A stretch of 64,000 bases of DNA from Pomphorhynchus laevis (GCA_012934845.2 WNNJ02001922.1:1-64000), one strand, 5' to 3'. Numbered from the stretch's first letter, positions 1-20,350 are shown. Numbers and translations: made by a program. The notes: generated by a model from the sequence alone, not told the origin.

Positions 1-150
<150 letters not shown>

Positions 151-289
151 ATGTTAAGTTCTTGTTTATAAATGCATTGGTTACAAATACGCTATAACAT
201 CTACCTGCAACTTCGCAATACCTGCTTTAAATATTCCTTGTACTAAAGATTACCACATTAAATATACCCGACAGTTATTTGAGTTATCA

Positions 290-560
290 ACCACCATCAA
301 CTTCACATATGAACAAGCACAAATAATCACAATGATGTTGTTGCTATGATATCATCTCTTGGTCCTTCTCTAGCCGATGTATTTATTATGAACTTCAAAG
401 ACTCCGACTCCTTAACTACTGATTAAACCATTGAAGTTGTTCCAGCATATTGACGATATGTTCATCATTTGGCCGGATAACAAAACATCAGAAGAAACAC
501 TACTTGAACACATAAATAACATTCATCCAAGAATTGAAGTTTAGTGTTTAAATCCTTTGT
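290..560 (+). mobile_element. Penelope-like RT fragment, lineage distinct from the main one
   Basis: Reading the plus strand with frame changes gives SLGPSLADVFIMNF, then YVDDMFIIWPDNKTSEE, then EHINNIHPRIEV. These match the palm motifs of classical Penelope-like reverse transcriptases (a [LM]GxxL[AG]P-type box followed by the YVDD box and a conserved helix). The wording differs strongly from the main Penelope family of this window ([23 protein letters not shown]), so this is a second lineage. It is an old, short, broken remnant with no ends visible. Confidence 0.55.
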
Positions 561-1910
561 GCTAATACATCAGCACGCAATTATTCTTGTATTTGATTTC
601 ATAATGTGAAAATACTGCACTTTAAAACAACTATAACTGATTAAGATACATTACCAGGGTCAAAAAATCCCTGAATCGAAAAATCGTTGTATTTTATATG
701 ACTTTCGGCACTTTATTATATATGACTTTCGGCACTGTTATTTTATATAACGTTCTATATACAGTTTATGAATATTTTCAGTTTGACGCTCGTTTATTGT
801 ACATTTTCATGTGCTCTTTCGAATGGCGTATAAAGTTTCCGGGATAAATGCGTTTGTGGCTAAAAATTTTAATATTTAAATTTTTTCATAAAATTTAAAA
901 TTTAATTTTTTTCAAGGCTCTATAAACTCAAAACTTCATTTTTATAAAATATATCAATAACCTTTGTAGTTGTAATCATTTAAAAATATTTCAACAAAGG
1001 ATTTAAAAAATATTTAAATTTTGTTTTTTTCTTAAAATTAAAGATTTTATTTCAAAATATCTCGAAAAATACCAATACTACCCTATTATTTTTATCGTGC
1101 CATTCTAATCGCTACGTCTACTATGGCTTATATTTTAAATATGTAGTTATTTGTATATTGCTTTAAAAAGTTATTCTAAATTAATTGCAAATATTTATTA
1201 TTTTTTAAATTTTGATCGATCAATCGATTGTTGTTGTAAAAAATTTGATGCTATTATTGGAATAACTGCATAATTTTAGATGTCTTATACTATTAATTTA
1301 GAGTGGATATTGCGAAACGTTTATTTTCACTTTGATGGACTTTGTCCAAATTACGCAAAAAGCCTGTTTATTGTACATTTTCATGTGCTCTTTAGAATGG
1401 CGTATTATTTTTTGAGAAATTCGTTTGGGTTAATAATTTTAAATTTAAATTTGTCTTTGGAAAGGTATTTTGGTGTGCAAACCTAGAAGGGTACATATTT
1501 GAACACCGAACTGTAAATTATTCCGTTGAGTTTGTTAGCTCAGAAAGAATTCATGCTCAGAAAATTAAGTCCACATGAAACCAGCTGAAATCAGCTGGTT
1601 TGATTAAATCAGCTGGTTTGATTATTATTACGCTCAATGATCGATTCATATTTAGCCAAATTCATTTGGCACAGACGTCATCGGGATGACAATAAATTGG
1701 AGTCCATATTCAAGTGTCTAAGAAAATTTTAGCCAATAATTTTACTTATTCGGTAAATATTTGCAACCATTGTGCCTAATTAAAAAGTTGTAAGTAAAAC
1801 GTTTTTTGAATCTGTTAGTTTAATTTCGAAATAACATACTAATCCATTGATCAGAAGAAAATAATAACAATCCTATTGGATGCAACGCATTGTTTAAGCA
1901 CATATTTTCA
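561..1910. other. AT-rich intergenic DNA with small repeats
   Basis: No convincing gene. A 17-base motif beginning tatatgactttcggcac is repeated in tandem near 696-740. A roughly 40-base block (cgtttattgtacattttcat and following) occurs near 790-830 and again near 1367-1407, so the stretch contains two copies of an unnamed dispersed or locally duplicated repeat. The 68-codon open frame at 1280-1486 covers the second copy and looks fortuitous. Confidence 0.5.
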
Positions 1911-2025
1911 TTTCCTCCCCTCCGCTTGATGTCAATGATCATCAACAATGTGGGATCTCATTCACTATTCCAGTAAATAAGACACAACTGTTAAGGTTCA
2001 CCGACATCAAGCGGATGGGAGGAAA
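1911..2025. repeat. Small inverted repeat, 23-base arms
   Basis: Bases 1911-1933 (tttcctcccctccgcttgat and three more) are the reverse complement of 2003-2025 with a single mismatch. The 69-base spacer has no obvious content. It resembles a very small MITE or fold-back remnant, but no target duplication was found. Confidence 0.6.
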
Positions 2026-2269
2026 GGGGATATAAAACGAATAATGAAAATCACTTAGGACAAATTTACAACAGAAGATCAGTTGCAACAAAATGGATTT
2101 AATATATTATTTGGGATCGATTGTTCGGCCAAAATTAAAATATGCTCAAAAATATGCATATTTATTATTATTGGTTACAAGTTACTAGCCGCAAATGGCT
2201 GTTTCATCTGTTCACAAATTTTTTTTTTCAAAACATTAAATATCAAAATAGATCCATGCATATAAACCG

Positions 2270-3800
2270 GAATTGACAATCCACTTGAACAGCAGCTTTT
2301 TGAAGTTGCTATAGCTAGCAGCACTGACAAGGTCCTCAGGTAACAAATTCTAAATATTCAATGAGCGGTGGGAAAGCCTACTCATACCTGACTTTACCAG
2401 GTACGAATTTAAACAGCGCGAGAGAGTGACCTCTGCGAGTCGATTTGCGTAATTGTATACAAAATGATGAGAAGCCTTCCGTTCCATGAACCAAGATCCA
2501 CATCACTGTGAGGTCTAAATATAGTAGCCTTTGAGTCGTTGAAGGCATTTTCAAACAAGCTAAACGCTCAGCGTAAGAATAATGTGAGCCAATACAAAGT
2601 TTGCTTCCTTTACCAAGAATAAACTCAATTTTCGTCATTTCAGCTTTGGTGGATAGGAAAGTTGTGTGATGCAGTATTCCACGTGCGGGCGGACTAAGGC
2701 GTTATATAAATGCTTGAATAGTTTCGGCTTAAGCTTAGCAAATGCATTCTTTATACAATACAGAGACTTCATTGATTTACCATGGATTTAATCGGTATTC
2801 GGTCGAGTCTTGAGATCGTTATTCAAAATGATTCCAAGGTATCTGTGCTCAGATATGATGTGAAGCTTCTAACATCCTAAATTAAATTCACGATCAGGTT
2901 TACTGTTGCCAAGCTTCATATGTACACATTTGTCTACATTCATGGTCATACCGGTAGCAGTACTCCAGTTATATATTGTGTGAAGATCGTACTGTATGCG
3001 CTGGCCCTGTGGGTCGAAAATTCTATCGCACCAGACTTTCACATCGTCAGCAAATGCCAAGCAGGGTTTATTTATGCGTAGGAGCAGATTGTTTAGAAAT
3101 ATAATGAATAGCAAGGGACTAAGGACTGTACCTTGTAGAACGCCACAATTAACATGCCTAGCAGAATATAGGCTACTGCCAACCCTCACTCGAAATGATC
3201 TGTTGCAAAGGAAATTACGAATCCGATTGTGTAATGTTTTAGAAACATCGTAGTGAGCTAACAAGCTGATCCGGCTCTCATGTGGGACCCGGTCGAAGCT
3301 TTTCGAGAGATCAATAAAGATTATATCGACCGAGCTGCCAACACTCAACGATTGGGTCCATATTTCGCACGCAATAATTAAGTTCGTCAAACACGAATGA
3401 CCGTGACGAAAACCGTGCTGGGCGGACGAGAGTATACCAAGGGAGATGAGATGTTCCGAGATTCTTCTGTAGATAATACGTTTAAGGACTTTACATATCA
3501 AAGAGGTCAAGCTTATTGGCCTGTAATCACTACATGATGATGCAATAAATTTTTTGGGAATAGTAACAACAATCGCAGTTTTCCATTCTTCTGGTACACT
3601 TCCAGTGGCCAAACTCTTATCAAAAATCTCCGCAAGAAGAGGGGCCAAGTAGCTCGACAATACTTTGAGCAGGAATGGTGAAATGTCGTTGGGGTCAGCG
3701 GCACTTAAGCGGCGAACATTGGTAAGATTCTCTTGACTTTCAGAAGCGCATATTGGCCGGAAATCAGAATGCTCAGGAATATGGCTGCCCCTACCATTTC
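2270..3800 (-). mobile_element. 5'-truncated non-LTR retrotransposon (CR1/Jockey-type LINE), reverse transcriptase
   Basis: On the minus strand a long frame from about 3790 to 2872 encodes a non-LTR reverse transcriptase. Motifs in order are SAADPNDISPFLLK, SVPEEWKTAIVVTIPKK, YRPISLTSLICKVLKRII, QHGFRHGHSCLTNLI, FIDLSKSFDRVPHE, GVLQGTVLSPLLFIIF, the catalytic FADDVKVW and TGMTMNVDKC. After a frame break the C-terminal region continues toward 2280 with RYLGIILNNDLKT and HLYNALVRPHVEYC. Endonuclease and ORF1 are missing, so the copy is truncated at its 5' end near 3800. At least one stop or frameshift separates the palm from the C-terminal part, so it is dead. A relative begins at about 63.4 kb on the other strand. 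Clade assignment beyond the CR1/L2/Jockey group is inference. Confidence 0.9.
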
Positions 3801-4537
3801 AAGTGAGAAGTAAAATGTGATAATGCAATTCTTTTTGCGTAATTTTGACGAAGTGCGTCAAATTGAAAAGATCCCAGTTAATTATTATAGATACATCGAC
3901 TAGGTAAGCACGTTGCTTGTGAAGTCGGAAACAGGAAAAAATAAATAAAATGTGTAAAAACAGAAAATCAGTTAATTAAGCAACGAGTATGCTTTAAATC
4001 TGAATATTTTAGCTACCAGTTTATAAATCTTGCAGCCTAGAATGTCAATAGTTGATAATATTGCAGTTAATTAATTTGCACTGATGAATTATGTAATTTT
4101 GTAGCTAACGAATTTGAACTTATGAGTATAGTCCAGGCACTGCCGTTTAAGTATGCATAAATCACTTATCTTCTGTCAACATTCCGCAGTTTACAAATGA
4201 GCATCAATTAAGTATATCTAGAAGTTCTTCGAATTTACTTCAAGAGTTCGGATTTTGAACCGAAGCAAATATCGTGATAATTCACTCCATAATTGTTTAT
4301 CTGACAAAATATTTTTCACTAAATACCAACTATGGGTTTCATCAAATAAATATATATGTTTTCCCATTATTGCTATTAGCCGTGTATTCTATCCGATTAA
4401 CAAGAAACAGGAAATACAGTTAAAATAATAGCAAAACTTAACCAACGCGAATTTGGTATATTTACAACTGCATCGTGAATTACAAAGGCTCTATGCCCAT
4501 TTAGAAATACATCCATCATGGTATGTATTTTAGATTT
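3801..4537. other. AT-rich intergenic stretch
   Basis: Nothing beyond low-complexity AT-rich sequence and scattered stops in all frames is visible here. Confidence 0.5.
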
Positions 4538-5372
4538 TTAAATATCCTGAAACAATCAGGTATAGTTGAACGACAACAAAAAAATATTTGGATATTTAGC
4601 TAGAAACTACTAGCATCTTCAGAAATTAATATAAAATTGGAAAAAGTCACATAAATAAAGTTTCTTGTCGTTTGTGCATTGACATGGAATCAAAATCGTT
4701 GCCTACACTTGCTCATGTAGCATTTTCTTTTGTAGGAATCGCAGCAAACAAAAACACAACAATGAAACAAAAAATGTTCAACAAAAGTACAAAAGTATAA
4801 AAGAACAACATAAACAAAATCCATCCACATCCGCATCAAACTCCACTTTCCTTTCGCCATTTTTCGACTCATCGATGTCGGCTCACAATGCTCATCAATC
4901 TCCATTTCTAAGACGGCACTCGCCACACCTCTATATCTCTGCGTTCCCGTCATTACCTCTTAATATATATTTCCAATTACTTCAACAGTTAAGGTCTTCG
5001 ATATTTCCTCGTCGCCGCCCCTTTGCCTGAAATTAGCTCCCTCTCCACGTCCGCCACGCTAACTCATTTATCACATTTGAATACCTTTTCAGTTCCCACC
5101 TTTACTACACATGATTTAGATTTTTTTTTGGTAGTAATGGAATCGTGCACCGGCACTCATTTGCCACGTACAAATTAATTATTTTTTTAAAGAAAAAAGA
5201 TAACACAAAAAATTTAAAAAAATAAAGAAATAAAATACCAAAACATTTTAAACAATAAATTGCAAACATAGAAACCACTAGAGACTACTGGATATGCTAG
5301 TAGTTACTAGCAAAATATAAAAATAATTTTTGTTGTCGTTCAACTATACCTGGTTGTTCCTGGATATTTAGA
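4538..5372. mobile_element. Fold-back DNA transposon with long terminal inverted repeats, holding a LINE tail
   Basis: The left end (about 4538-4625; contains ggtatagttgaacgacaaca) is the reverse complement of the right end (about 5285-5372), allowing some mismatches and small gaps. Both also share a ctagaaactactagcat-like inner block. The terminal inverted repeats are therefore about 85-90 bases. No transposase is present, so the element is non-autonomous. A LINE 3' fragment occupies much of the interior. The exact outer boundaries and target duplication could not be fixed by eye. Confidence 0.65.
4815..5195 (+). mobile_element. LINE 3' fragment (CR1/L2-type family of 43.2-45.3 kb)
   Basis: The stretch corresponds to the last codons and 3' end of the LINE at 43.2-45.3 kb. 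It has the block catccacatccgcatcaaac, then the conserved segment around cgttcccgt, and finally the family terminus cggcactcatttgccacgta. It is diverged and no longer open, so it is an older insertion than the copies at 33 and 49 kb. It sits inside the fold-back element, which implies that the LINE inserted into the DNA transposon. Confidence 0.8.
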
Positions 5373-5587
5373 AAGTTTGTTTTGCTTTTTAAAGATTGTA
5401 GTGTCGAGATGAATAGTCCGATCGACTGATCGTCGACCTGCCAAAATAAAGTACGTTTTATATTTCGACGAATGTGTTTATAGTTTGTTTTATGGTACCA
5501 AAATACGAATAATTTATTATTTTAAATGTGGTTAATTTCCTTTACTTTATATTAATATATTTTCCACATATATTCGTATTCTTTAGA

Positions 5588-5871
5588 TGCCTATTGGAGT
5601 TCATGGTCGTCGTATGCTATTTCCTTATTCCAATTTAGGTAGATGTTATTTACTCCCATGGTATCATCTGTACAAAACACAGTTGCCTTTTCGAATAATT
5701 AGCAGACTTGCACTGTTATTTGCTACTGCAGAGCTAGCGATCGAATTATCTGGACACAGTGACTGGCTGATGTATACCCCATATAATGCTATACATCACA
5801 AAATTAACGAAGAACAAATTAATCAACGACATCTATCACGGTATCAGCCGATAAATGACAGCAATGCATAG
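5588..5871 (+). CDS. Possible last exon of an unrecognised gene
   Basis: An open frame of 94 codons ends in TAG at 5869-5871 and is preceded directly by a pyrimidine-rich acceptor-like sequence (cgtattctttag). The peptide starts MPIGVHGRRMLFPYSNLGRC, carries a hydrophobic stretch ISRLALLFATAELAIEL, and ends in a polar tail HHKINEEQINQRHLSRYQ. Base composition is clearly less AT-rich than its surroundings and it does not match any of the repeats seen here. The ATG at 5588 could be internal, with the exon continuing a frame from an upstream exon that I could not find. I do not recognise the family. A stand-alone small membrane protein or a pseudogene are alternatives. Confidence 0.4.
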
Positions 5872-7424
5872 AGATATCAGCAACCAATTCTGTTTATCAA
5901 ACGATTAGTTTTTTAAGATTTTTAAAAGTAAAAATCATAACTTCTAATTCTCGAATACTAAAAATATCTTATGTTACATTGATGCTGTTACGTTATTCAT
6001 TCTCTCTATATATATTTTAAATAATTTAAGCTTAAAATAAATAATTAATTAAATAATTAATAAATAATTTCAATAATTAATTGATATAATTAATATAACA
6101 TCTATAATCACATGTAGATTGTAGATTGTGAAACTACCTTCACTTGTTGAGGTATTATTAAAATCATTCAATCTACTTTCAACTATTTTTACCTTTAATC
6201 TAAATTTTATTTAATCTGAATAAATTATATTTTCGCTATGACATTTCAATGAGGCAGACGCTTAAAATGATTGTTTGTATATCAGTCATCAACAAAATTT
6301 TGTAAATTACAGCCGGTAATCGCTACCTTCACCGTGACTTAGTTTCAAAGCAGCAAAAACAATGACTCAAACTTAAAAAAGGATCAGTTGAATTAAGTAT
6401 AGATAACAAATAAATCCGAAATTCACATAATTATTTTAATTAATTACTCTCTGTGATTTCTACCTAAGAAATAGGCACTTTATATGCAATTTCTTTTATT
6501 GAATATATTGCCTGTTATTTCCTTGAGTCATTTAAATGCCGCGTTTATAAACAAGCCGACCAAAATATTTTTGCTTTTGAATTTTTGATTATTATTCTTG
6601 ACATTTTTCAAGGAATCGAATTCGTACAAATTCGATTGAGAAATTTTTTCTGCTTGTAATTTTTATTAATAGTTCGTTCATAATATACATTTTATATGCT
6701 AAAGGAAATAGAACCGTCAGATATCTAGGTTATGAATTGATTAAGCATAATTTCCAAGGAAGCAACTTTGTACTTACAATAAGATAACAATTTATCTGTA
6801 TTTAATAATTCAATTAAATTAAAACTGATTTTAAATTAATAAATTATTTTAAAATAATTTACTTATGTTGCAATCAAGCATTAATCAATTTTTATAAAAA
6901 TAAACACAATTAAATAAGGAATAAAACTTCAAAAAAAAATTAATTCAAATAAAAAAATTATTTACTTTTATCGTATGCGTACAATTTGTTATTAGATGAT
7001 TTTGACATTTGAATCGATATTATTTAATAAGACTTATTCGTAGTCGATAATGTATCAATACATATACAATAACCAAGTGTATAAATATTATGCAATCATT
7101 TTATTTCACGACGTGACAACTTTGTCCATAATACATATTTGGTTTTTTAATCATTTGACATGGTCATATGCCCTAAGCACAACCTTACTATTTATCCTTT
7201 TTTATATTTTAGATCAAAAAGACATAATATACTTTGTATTAGAATAAGATACTATTTTTTTAAACCGATTTGTCTCAAATTATATATTTTAAAATTATGA
7301 ATTTGCTTAATTATATTCGCTTAATAATATTTATTAAGCGAAATATTATAATATTACCTAAAGATTTTACGTTTTATTTGTAATTTAATTTTGTTTTATT
7401 TAATTGTAGACATCAATCATTAAT
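5872..7424. other. AT-rich intergenic stretch
   Basis: Long runs of A/T with no supported gene. The 65-codon frame at 7050-7247 is rich in codons expected by chance at this composition and resembles nothing known to me. Confidence 0.5.
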
Positions 7425-8075
7425 TATTGACATTAATTGACATCAATTAAAACTACTATTAATTTATATCGTAAAGATGACATATTTAAATTTACAAGAA
7501 ACATATTTTTGCATGAGCATTCATGCATACCATATAATATAAAATATAATACATTAAATAATGAAATTTTAAGAATTGCAACAATATGTAATGATATTGG
7601 CTTTCTTCAAAATCATTTAAATAATTTAATAGATACATATTTTAAACTAGGTTACTATAAAAATAAAATCAAGCAGAAAATAGTAAAATATATAAATCAA
7701 CACAATAATATAAAGAATAAATTTAAACTCTTAAGTGGCAAATTTTTATGGATGGATAATAAATAATATACTTTGTATTAGAATAAGATACTATATAATC
7801 AAATTTAATCAGAGGAAATACGTCCTTAACACGTATTTGTCCCCGCTGCTATGTTGGGTAGAGGAGTTAGGAGCCGAAAACTGACACAAGAAATTTAAAG
7901 AGTCCGTTTGTTCAGCCCGTTCGTTCAGTCCATTGATACACTTTTCGTGTGTATACTCCCATCCTCCTTTCTCAGCACGGGCTTGTGACCAGCCATGGCG
8001 GAGATAAGATAGCAGTTTTTTCTGATAACCTCTAATCCTTATTCTGATACATCGTATTTTATTAGTCAATTTATA
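7425..8075 (+). mobile_element. Penelope-like element, RT C-terminal fragment and 3' tail
   Basis: The frame at 7437-7766 carries the C-terminal part of the main Penelope RT of the window ([20 protein letters not shown], then [18 protein letters not shown]). It is followed by the family's 3' tail: the block ataatatactttgtattaga, a short aaatacg/cgtattt hairpin, gctgctatgttggg and cctctaatcc, ending about 8075. The 5' part is missing. Next to it, at about 8118-8165, lies a degraded LINE terminus (gcgcatttgccatgtt). Confidence 0.85.
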
Positions 8076-8196
8076 GCAATTGATTTTTATTTTAAATTTA
8101 AACTTGATATAAGTTATAACAAGGTCTTGTAAGAGTGCAGCTAGGGCGCATTTGCCATGTTAAAAAAATAAAGAAATAAAAATATTATTATATAAA

Positions 8197-8427
8197 TTGT
8201 TATCAAATGTACAATTCCTAACAGCGTGCCTTCAAAACAACGTTATACCTAAAGGACTTCGTCTTCTGAACGATTTTTGTGTTAACAGTGTTCATGTTGA
8301 TCCAACTTACCTCTGTTGGCTTATAGATGGGACAAAAGTGGCGTGCAAAATAAAAAGCAGTCATCAAAATTCCAATATATATTTTTGTGTTTTGATTAAA
8401 ACCCGCAAAAAGAACAGAGAATTATAA
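8197..8427 (+). CDS. Unrecognised 76-codon frame, possibly a Penelope N-terminal remnant
   Basis: The frame contains FLTACLQNNVIPKGLRLLND. The phrase NxVIPKGLRL is reminiscent of peptides upstream of the RT in some Penelope-like elements, from memory only. It lies between two Penelope 3' fragments. It could equally be a host exon remnant: base composition is less AT-rich than the flanks. No start context or splice sites decide the matter. Confidence 0.3.
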   Translation: MLSNVQFLTACLQNNVIPKGLRLLNDFCVNSVHVDPTYLCWLIDGTKVACKIKSSHQNSNIYFCVLIKTRKKNREL

Positions 8428-8449
8428 AATAAGTTTCGCCCTTTGCTGG

Positions 8450-9185
8450 GCTTTCTAATTTATATCGTAAATATGATATTTAAATTTACATTAAACATAT
8501 TTTTGAATGAGCATTCATGGATATCATATAATATAATACATTAAATAATGAAATTTTAAGAATTGCAACAATATGTAATGATATTGGCTTTCTTCAAAAT
8601 CATTTAAATAATTTAATAGATACATATTTTAAACTAGGTTACTATAAAAATAAAATCAAGCAGAAAATATTAAAATGTATAAATCGACAAAATATTATTA
8701 AAAATAAATTTAATCTCTTAAGCAGTAATTTTTATGATAAAATATACTTTGTTTTAAAATAAGATACTAGATAATCAAATTTAATCAGAGGAAATACGTC
8801 ATAAGCACGTGTTTGGCTCCGATGCTATGTTGGCTCCAGTAATATGGGATGAAATCTGATAGCATGGCAGTTCCTCCCGATGACCTCTAATCAATACAAT
8901 AATATTAAAAATAAATTTAAACTAATTTAATAGAATTTAATTTTAATTGTTAGTATTGATTGTTTGATGTGTTTGGCTTTCTTCAAAATCACTTAAATAA
9001 TTTAATAGATGCATATTTTAAACTAGGCTAATATAAAAATATCATCAAACAAAAAATAATAAGATATGTAAATCAACACTAATATAATAAATATTTAAAA
9101 TCATTAGCGGGAAATTGTTATTGATGAATAATAAATAATATACTTTGTATTAGAATAATATACTAATTTTTTTAACCGATTTGTC
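8450..9185 (+). mobile_element. Two broken Penelope 3' fragments
   Basis: From 8450 the sequence repeats the RT C-terminal block (attgcaacaatatgtaatga, actaggttactataaaaata) and then the conserved tail (gatgctatgttgg, gcatggcagttcctcccgat) to about 8905. A second partial copy of the RT C-terminal block follows at about 8965-9180. Both carry several indels relative to the copy at 62 kb and are dead. Confidence 0.8.
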
Positions 9186-9194
9186 TCAAATTAT

Positions 9195-9550
9195 AAAATT
9201 GCATGAATCTTCAATACGTTCTTCAGCCATATTTACGTCCACTATAGATGCAACAAGCGTACTAAGATTTGCATCACGGCTATGAAATCCCACTGTCTGC
9301 ATTTGTACAAGTTCGGATTCATGAAGTTGTTCTGGAATTTTGTTTGGTTGTTAATTTGTGGCTGATGTTGCTGGGGAATGAAGACGATTTAATAGTTGAA
9401 ATAACGAAGCAGTATAATCTTGATTTGAATTCTGTAAACTTTAAGATGATGTTGTTGCGTAAGCTGTTTGTCTATTGCTTGGTGATTGAACAGAATCCAC
9501 ATTAGGTGAAGTGGGTTGACTATGCATTTGATTATCGATCAGACCGCCTT
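9195..9550 (-). pseudogene. Decayed exon of unknown origin
   Basis: Read on the minus strand from about 9547, one frame stays coding-like for some 118 codons with two TAA stops. Pieces are MHSQPTSPNVDSVQSPSNRQ, then SLFQLLNRLHSPATSATN, then QLHESELVQMQTVGFHSRDA, then LVASIVDVNMAEERIEDS. The Ser/Gln/Asn-rich composition and higher GC set it apart from the Penelope fragments on both sides. I do not recognise the protein. A plus-strand frame at 9269-9505 overlaps but looks less protein-like. Confidence 0.35.
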
Positions 9551-9559
9551 TGTACTAAA

Positions 9560-9800
9560 TAATCGAATTCAATCAAAGTAAATACGTAATTAGCGCGTAT
9601 TGGGCCTAGCTGTTATGTTGGTTCGAGGAATAGGGGCCGAAACCTGATAGCGTAGTAAATCCTCCTGATGACCTCTAATCCTTATTCTGATTCAGCGTCT
9701 GTTGTTTATTTGTCAATTCATAACAATTGATTGTTATTTTAAATTAATTTTTTTTATTTTATTTGATATAAGTTATATAAAATCTTATAACAATTATTTA
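9560..9800 (+). mobile_element. Penelope 3' tail fragment
   Basis: Only the non-coding tail is present: aaatacg hairpin, ctgttatgttggttcgaggaa, ggggccgaaacctgatagcg and cctcctgatgacctctaatc. No RT sequence precedes it. Confidence 0.8.
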
Positions 9801-10038
9801 TAATTATTTATTATCTAATTTTTAAATTTTGATGTATTGATTTAGCATTATTATTTTTATTTATTTATTTTTATATACTATTTTATAATTATATTAAATA
9901 CGTAGACTCAGTTAGGCTAGTATTAAACAATGTATATTTGCTTAATGGATAATATTTATTATCACCTAAAGTTTTTTTACGTTTTATTTGTAATATAATT
10001 TTGTTTTATTTAATTGTAGAATTATATGATGCCATAAT

Positions 10039-17671
<7,633 letters not shown>

Positions 17672-19124
17672 CGCATTCTTTATTTATCAGTGTACAATGT
17701 TATTGTAAGATTAATTTAAATGAGAGAAGAAAATTTGAATAGTTGCTTTCTATAAATTTACAACGTGTCATTTGTCAAAGCCTTCTATTTATTAAATTCA
17801 TTTATTGATGCGTAAATATTTATCAGTAAAACAATGGTTTCAGAAAGCTGCTATATTTTTGATTAACGTTGAGGTTGCGCACAAGTACAACGAATAATTC
17901 ATTTATTCGAACTTATGTTCATTATTAATAACTTAAATCTTTAAAACATGAGCAATTGCAATAAAATCCAACAACATGACTTTTGATTAAATTTCAAACG
18001 AAAAGTTGGATATTTCATATTATTTGATATTAATGTCGTTCTACTAACGTTAATGGCAACAGCTATCAAATAAGCGTTAAGATGACAATTTTAACTAAAA
18101 TAATTTCACAAAGAATGTACGCTCTATATAACTTGAATACCCCTTTAAAGTTTTGAAAAATTTGTAATTCTAAATAGAAGGTCAGGAGCTACCGGAATAT
18201 AATGTAACGTTTTGAAATAAGACCTTTTTCTGAAACACTTTATTCGTTTCTGTAAATTTAGAAGTCGAAAGAAATAGATATGTTTATAAAGAAAATAAAT
18301 ATTTCATAGAAATATTTATTTCTATCTTTTGAAGAAATAGATATGATATATAATATTCATTTGTTAAAAATTTTCAAATAATCTAAAAACTAATTTTTAT
18401 TTCATAAATTAGCAAGCGAAAATGTAGTTTTTGTTAAGTTTGTAAAAAATATCCAAAAAGTTAATGTTAATGCAGTTTCTAGCCAGTTTATATCATATTA
18501 GCGACCTCAATATACTTCAGATAATCTTTACAGAACAAATAAAAATTAAATTTAAAAGTAATAAATTTAAATTTAAAAAAATGCGTAAATATTATACATT
18601 AAGAAATTAAATCAATTCACAAAAATAATTTTAAGGTATTACTTAAATAAAATTTTATATTCTAATAATTAACTTAAATTATTTTTAATATTAAAAATAA
18701 AATTAATACTAAAATAATTTGATAATGTTTTAAATGATTAATTTTTTAAGCATTAATATATTTCTTATAATAAGGTTATTAAATCTTTTCAAATTTTATA
18801 TTCTAATAAATAATTTATAGTTTTAAATTATCAAAATTATTAAAAATCATCAAGTAAAATTCATACTGAGTTATTACGAAAATCAATTTGAAAGTTGCCT
18901 ATCATACACTTTGCTCTGCATGTTCAAGTAAAATGTACGAGTTCTTAACGTAGGCTACATAATAAATGGACTAATTTCTCAATAGGTTAATTTGTAACCC
19001 TGAAGATAAAGCCTTACATATTTTAAATTAAAAGATTATGTCACTTTGTATGTTAATTTCAATATAGAATATAGTCAACCTCTCCGTATATCAATTACAA
19101 ACACAAACTTAAATTAATTTTAAT
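17672..19124. other. AT-rich intergenic stretch downstream of WDR5
   Basis: Contains the WDR5 3' UTR. No canonical AATAAA was found within 100 bases of the stop. No gene or clear repeat seen. Confidence 0.5.
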
Positions 19125-19800
19125 TCACAAGAAAATTTTTATTTCAACTTTGAAATTTTTATTTCATTAAAAATCAATACCGAAAAAGACTTCGTCTTTG
19201 TAAAATCAAAGAGACAAATAAAAGGTGTTCCAATGGGTGGTAATAGTAGCCCAATTATAGCTGACTTGTTTTTAAGCTTTATAGAGTATGAATTTGTATA
19301 TAACTGTTTAAAATATAAATCTAAATTATATAAAGATATAAAATATATGTTCAGATACATTGATGATATATGTGTATTAACTCTAACAATTTTTATTCAA
19401 TAATCAAACAAATTTATCCAGGTAGCCTCATTCTTAATAAAACCAATATTAATGATAAAGAATGAATATCTAGATATGAACATTTAATTAACATTAACTA
19501 AAACTACTATTAATTTATATCGTAAAGATGACATTTAAATTAACAAAAAACAGTTTTACATGAGTATTCGTGTATACCATATAATATAAAATATAATACA
19601 TTAAATAATGCAATTTTAAGAATTGCAACAATATGTAATGATATTGGCTTTCTTCAAAATCATTTAAATAATTTAATAGATGCATATTTTAAACTAGGTT
19701 ACTATAAAAATAACATCAAGCAGAAAATAGTAAAATATATAAATCAACACATTATTATAAATAAATTTAAAATCATTAAATTTATTATTCGGTAGTCGTG
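19125..19800 (+). mobile_element. Penelope RT fragment
   Basis: Contains [20 protein letters not shown], then FRYIDDICV, then the C-terminal block to about 19790. The tail is absent. Several frame breaks. Confidence 0.85.
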
Positions 19801-20096
19801 ACATCCAATAACTAGATATAACTAGATAAACTAGTAATTAGATAATCAATAACTAGATATTAATATAAATTGTATAAAATCTTATAAAATTTATTATTTG
19901 TAAATTTTTATCTTTATTTTTGTAATAATTTCTTAAATAATTCAATAGATAAATATTTTAAACTAGGTTACTATTAAACTACAAATCAGACAGAAAATAG
20001 TAAAATTTATAAGTTTATCTAGCATTAATTCCACAAAAGAAATTTTAAAACACAAAATGAATATGTCGGATAAGACATTGTGTTCGTTAATTAATG

Positions 20097-20350
<254 letters not shown>

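Noticed and set aside
7050-7247. 65-codon hydrophobic frame
   Set aside because: Composition expected by chance in AT-rich DNA; no motif.
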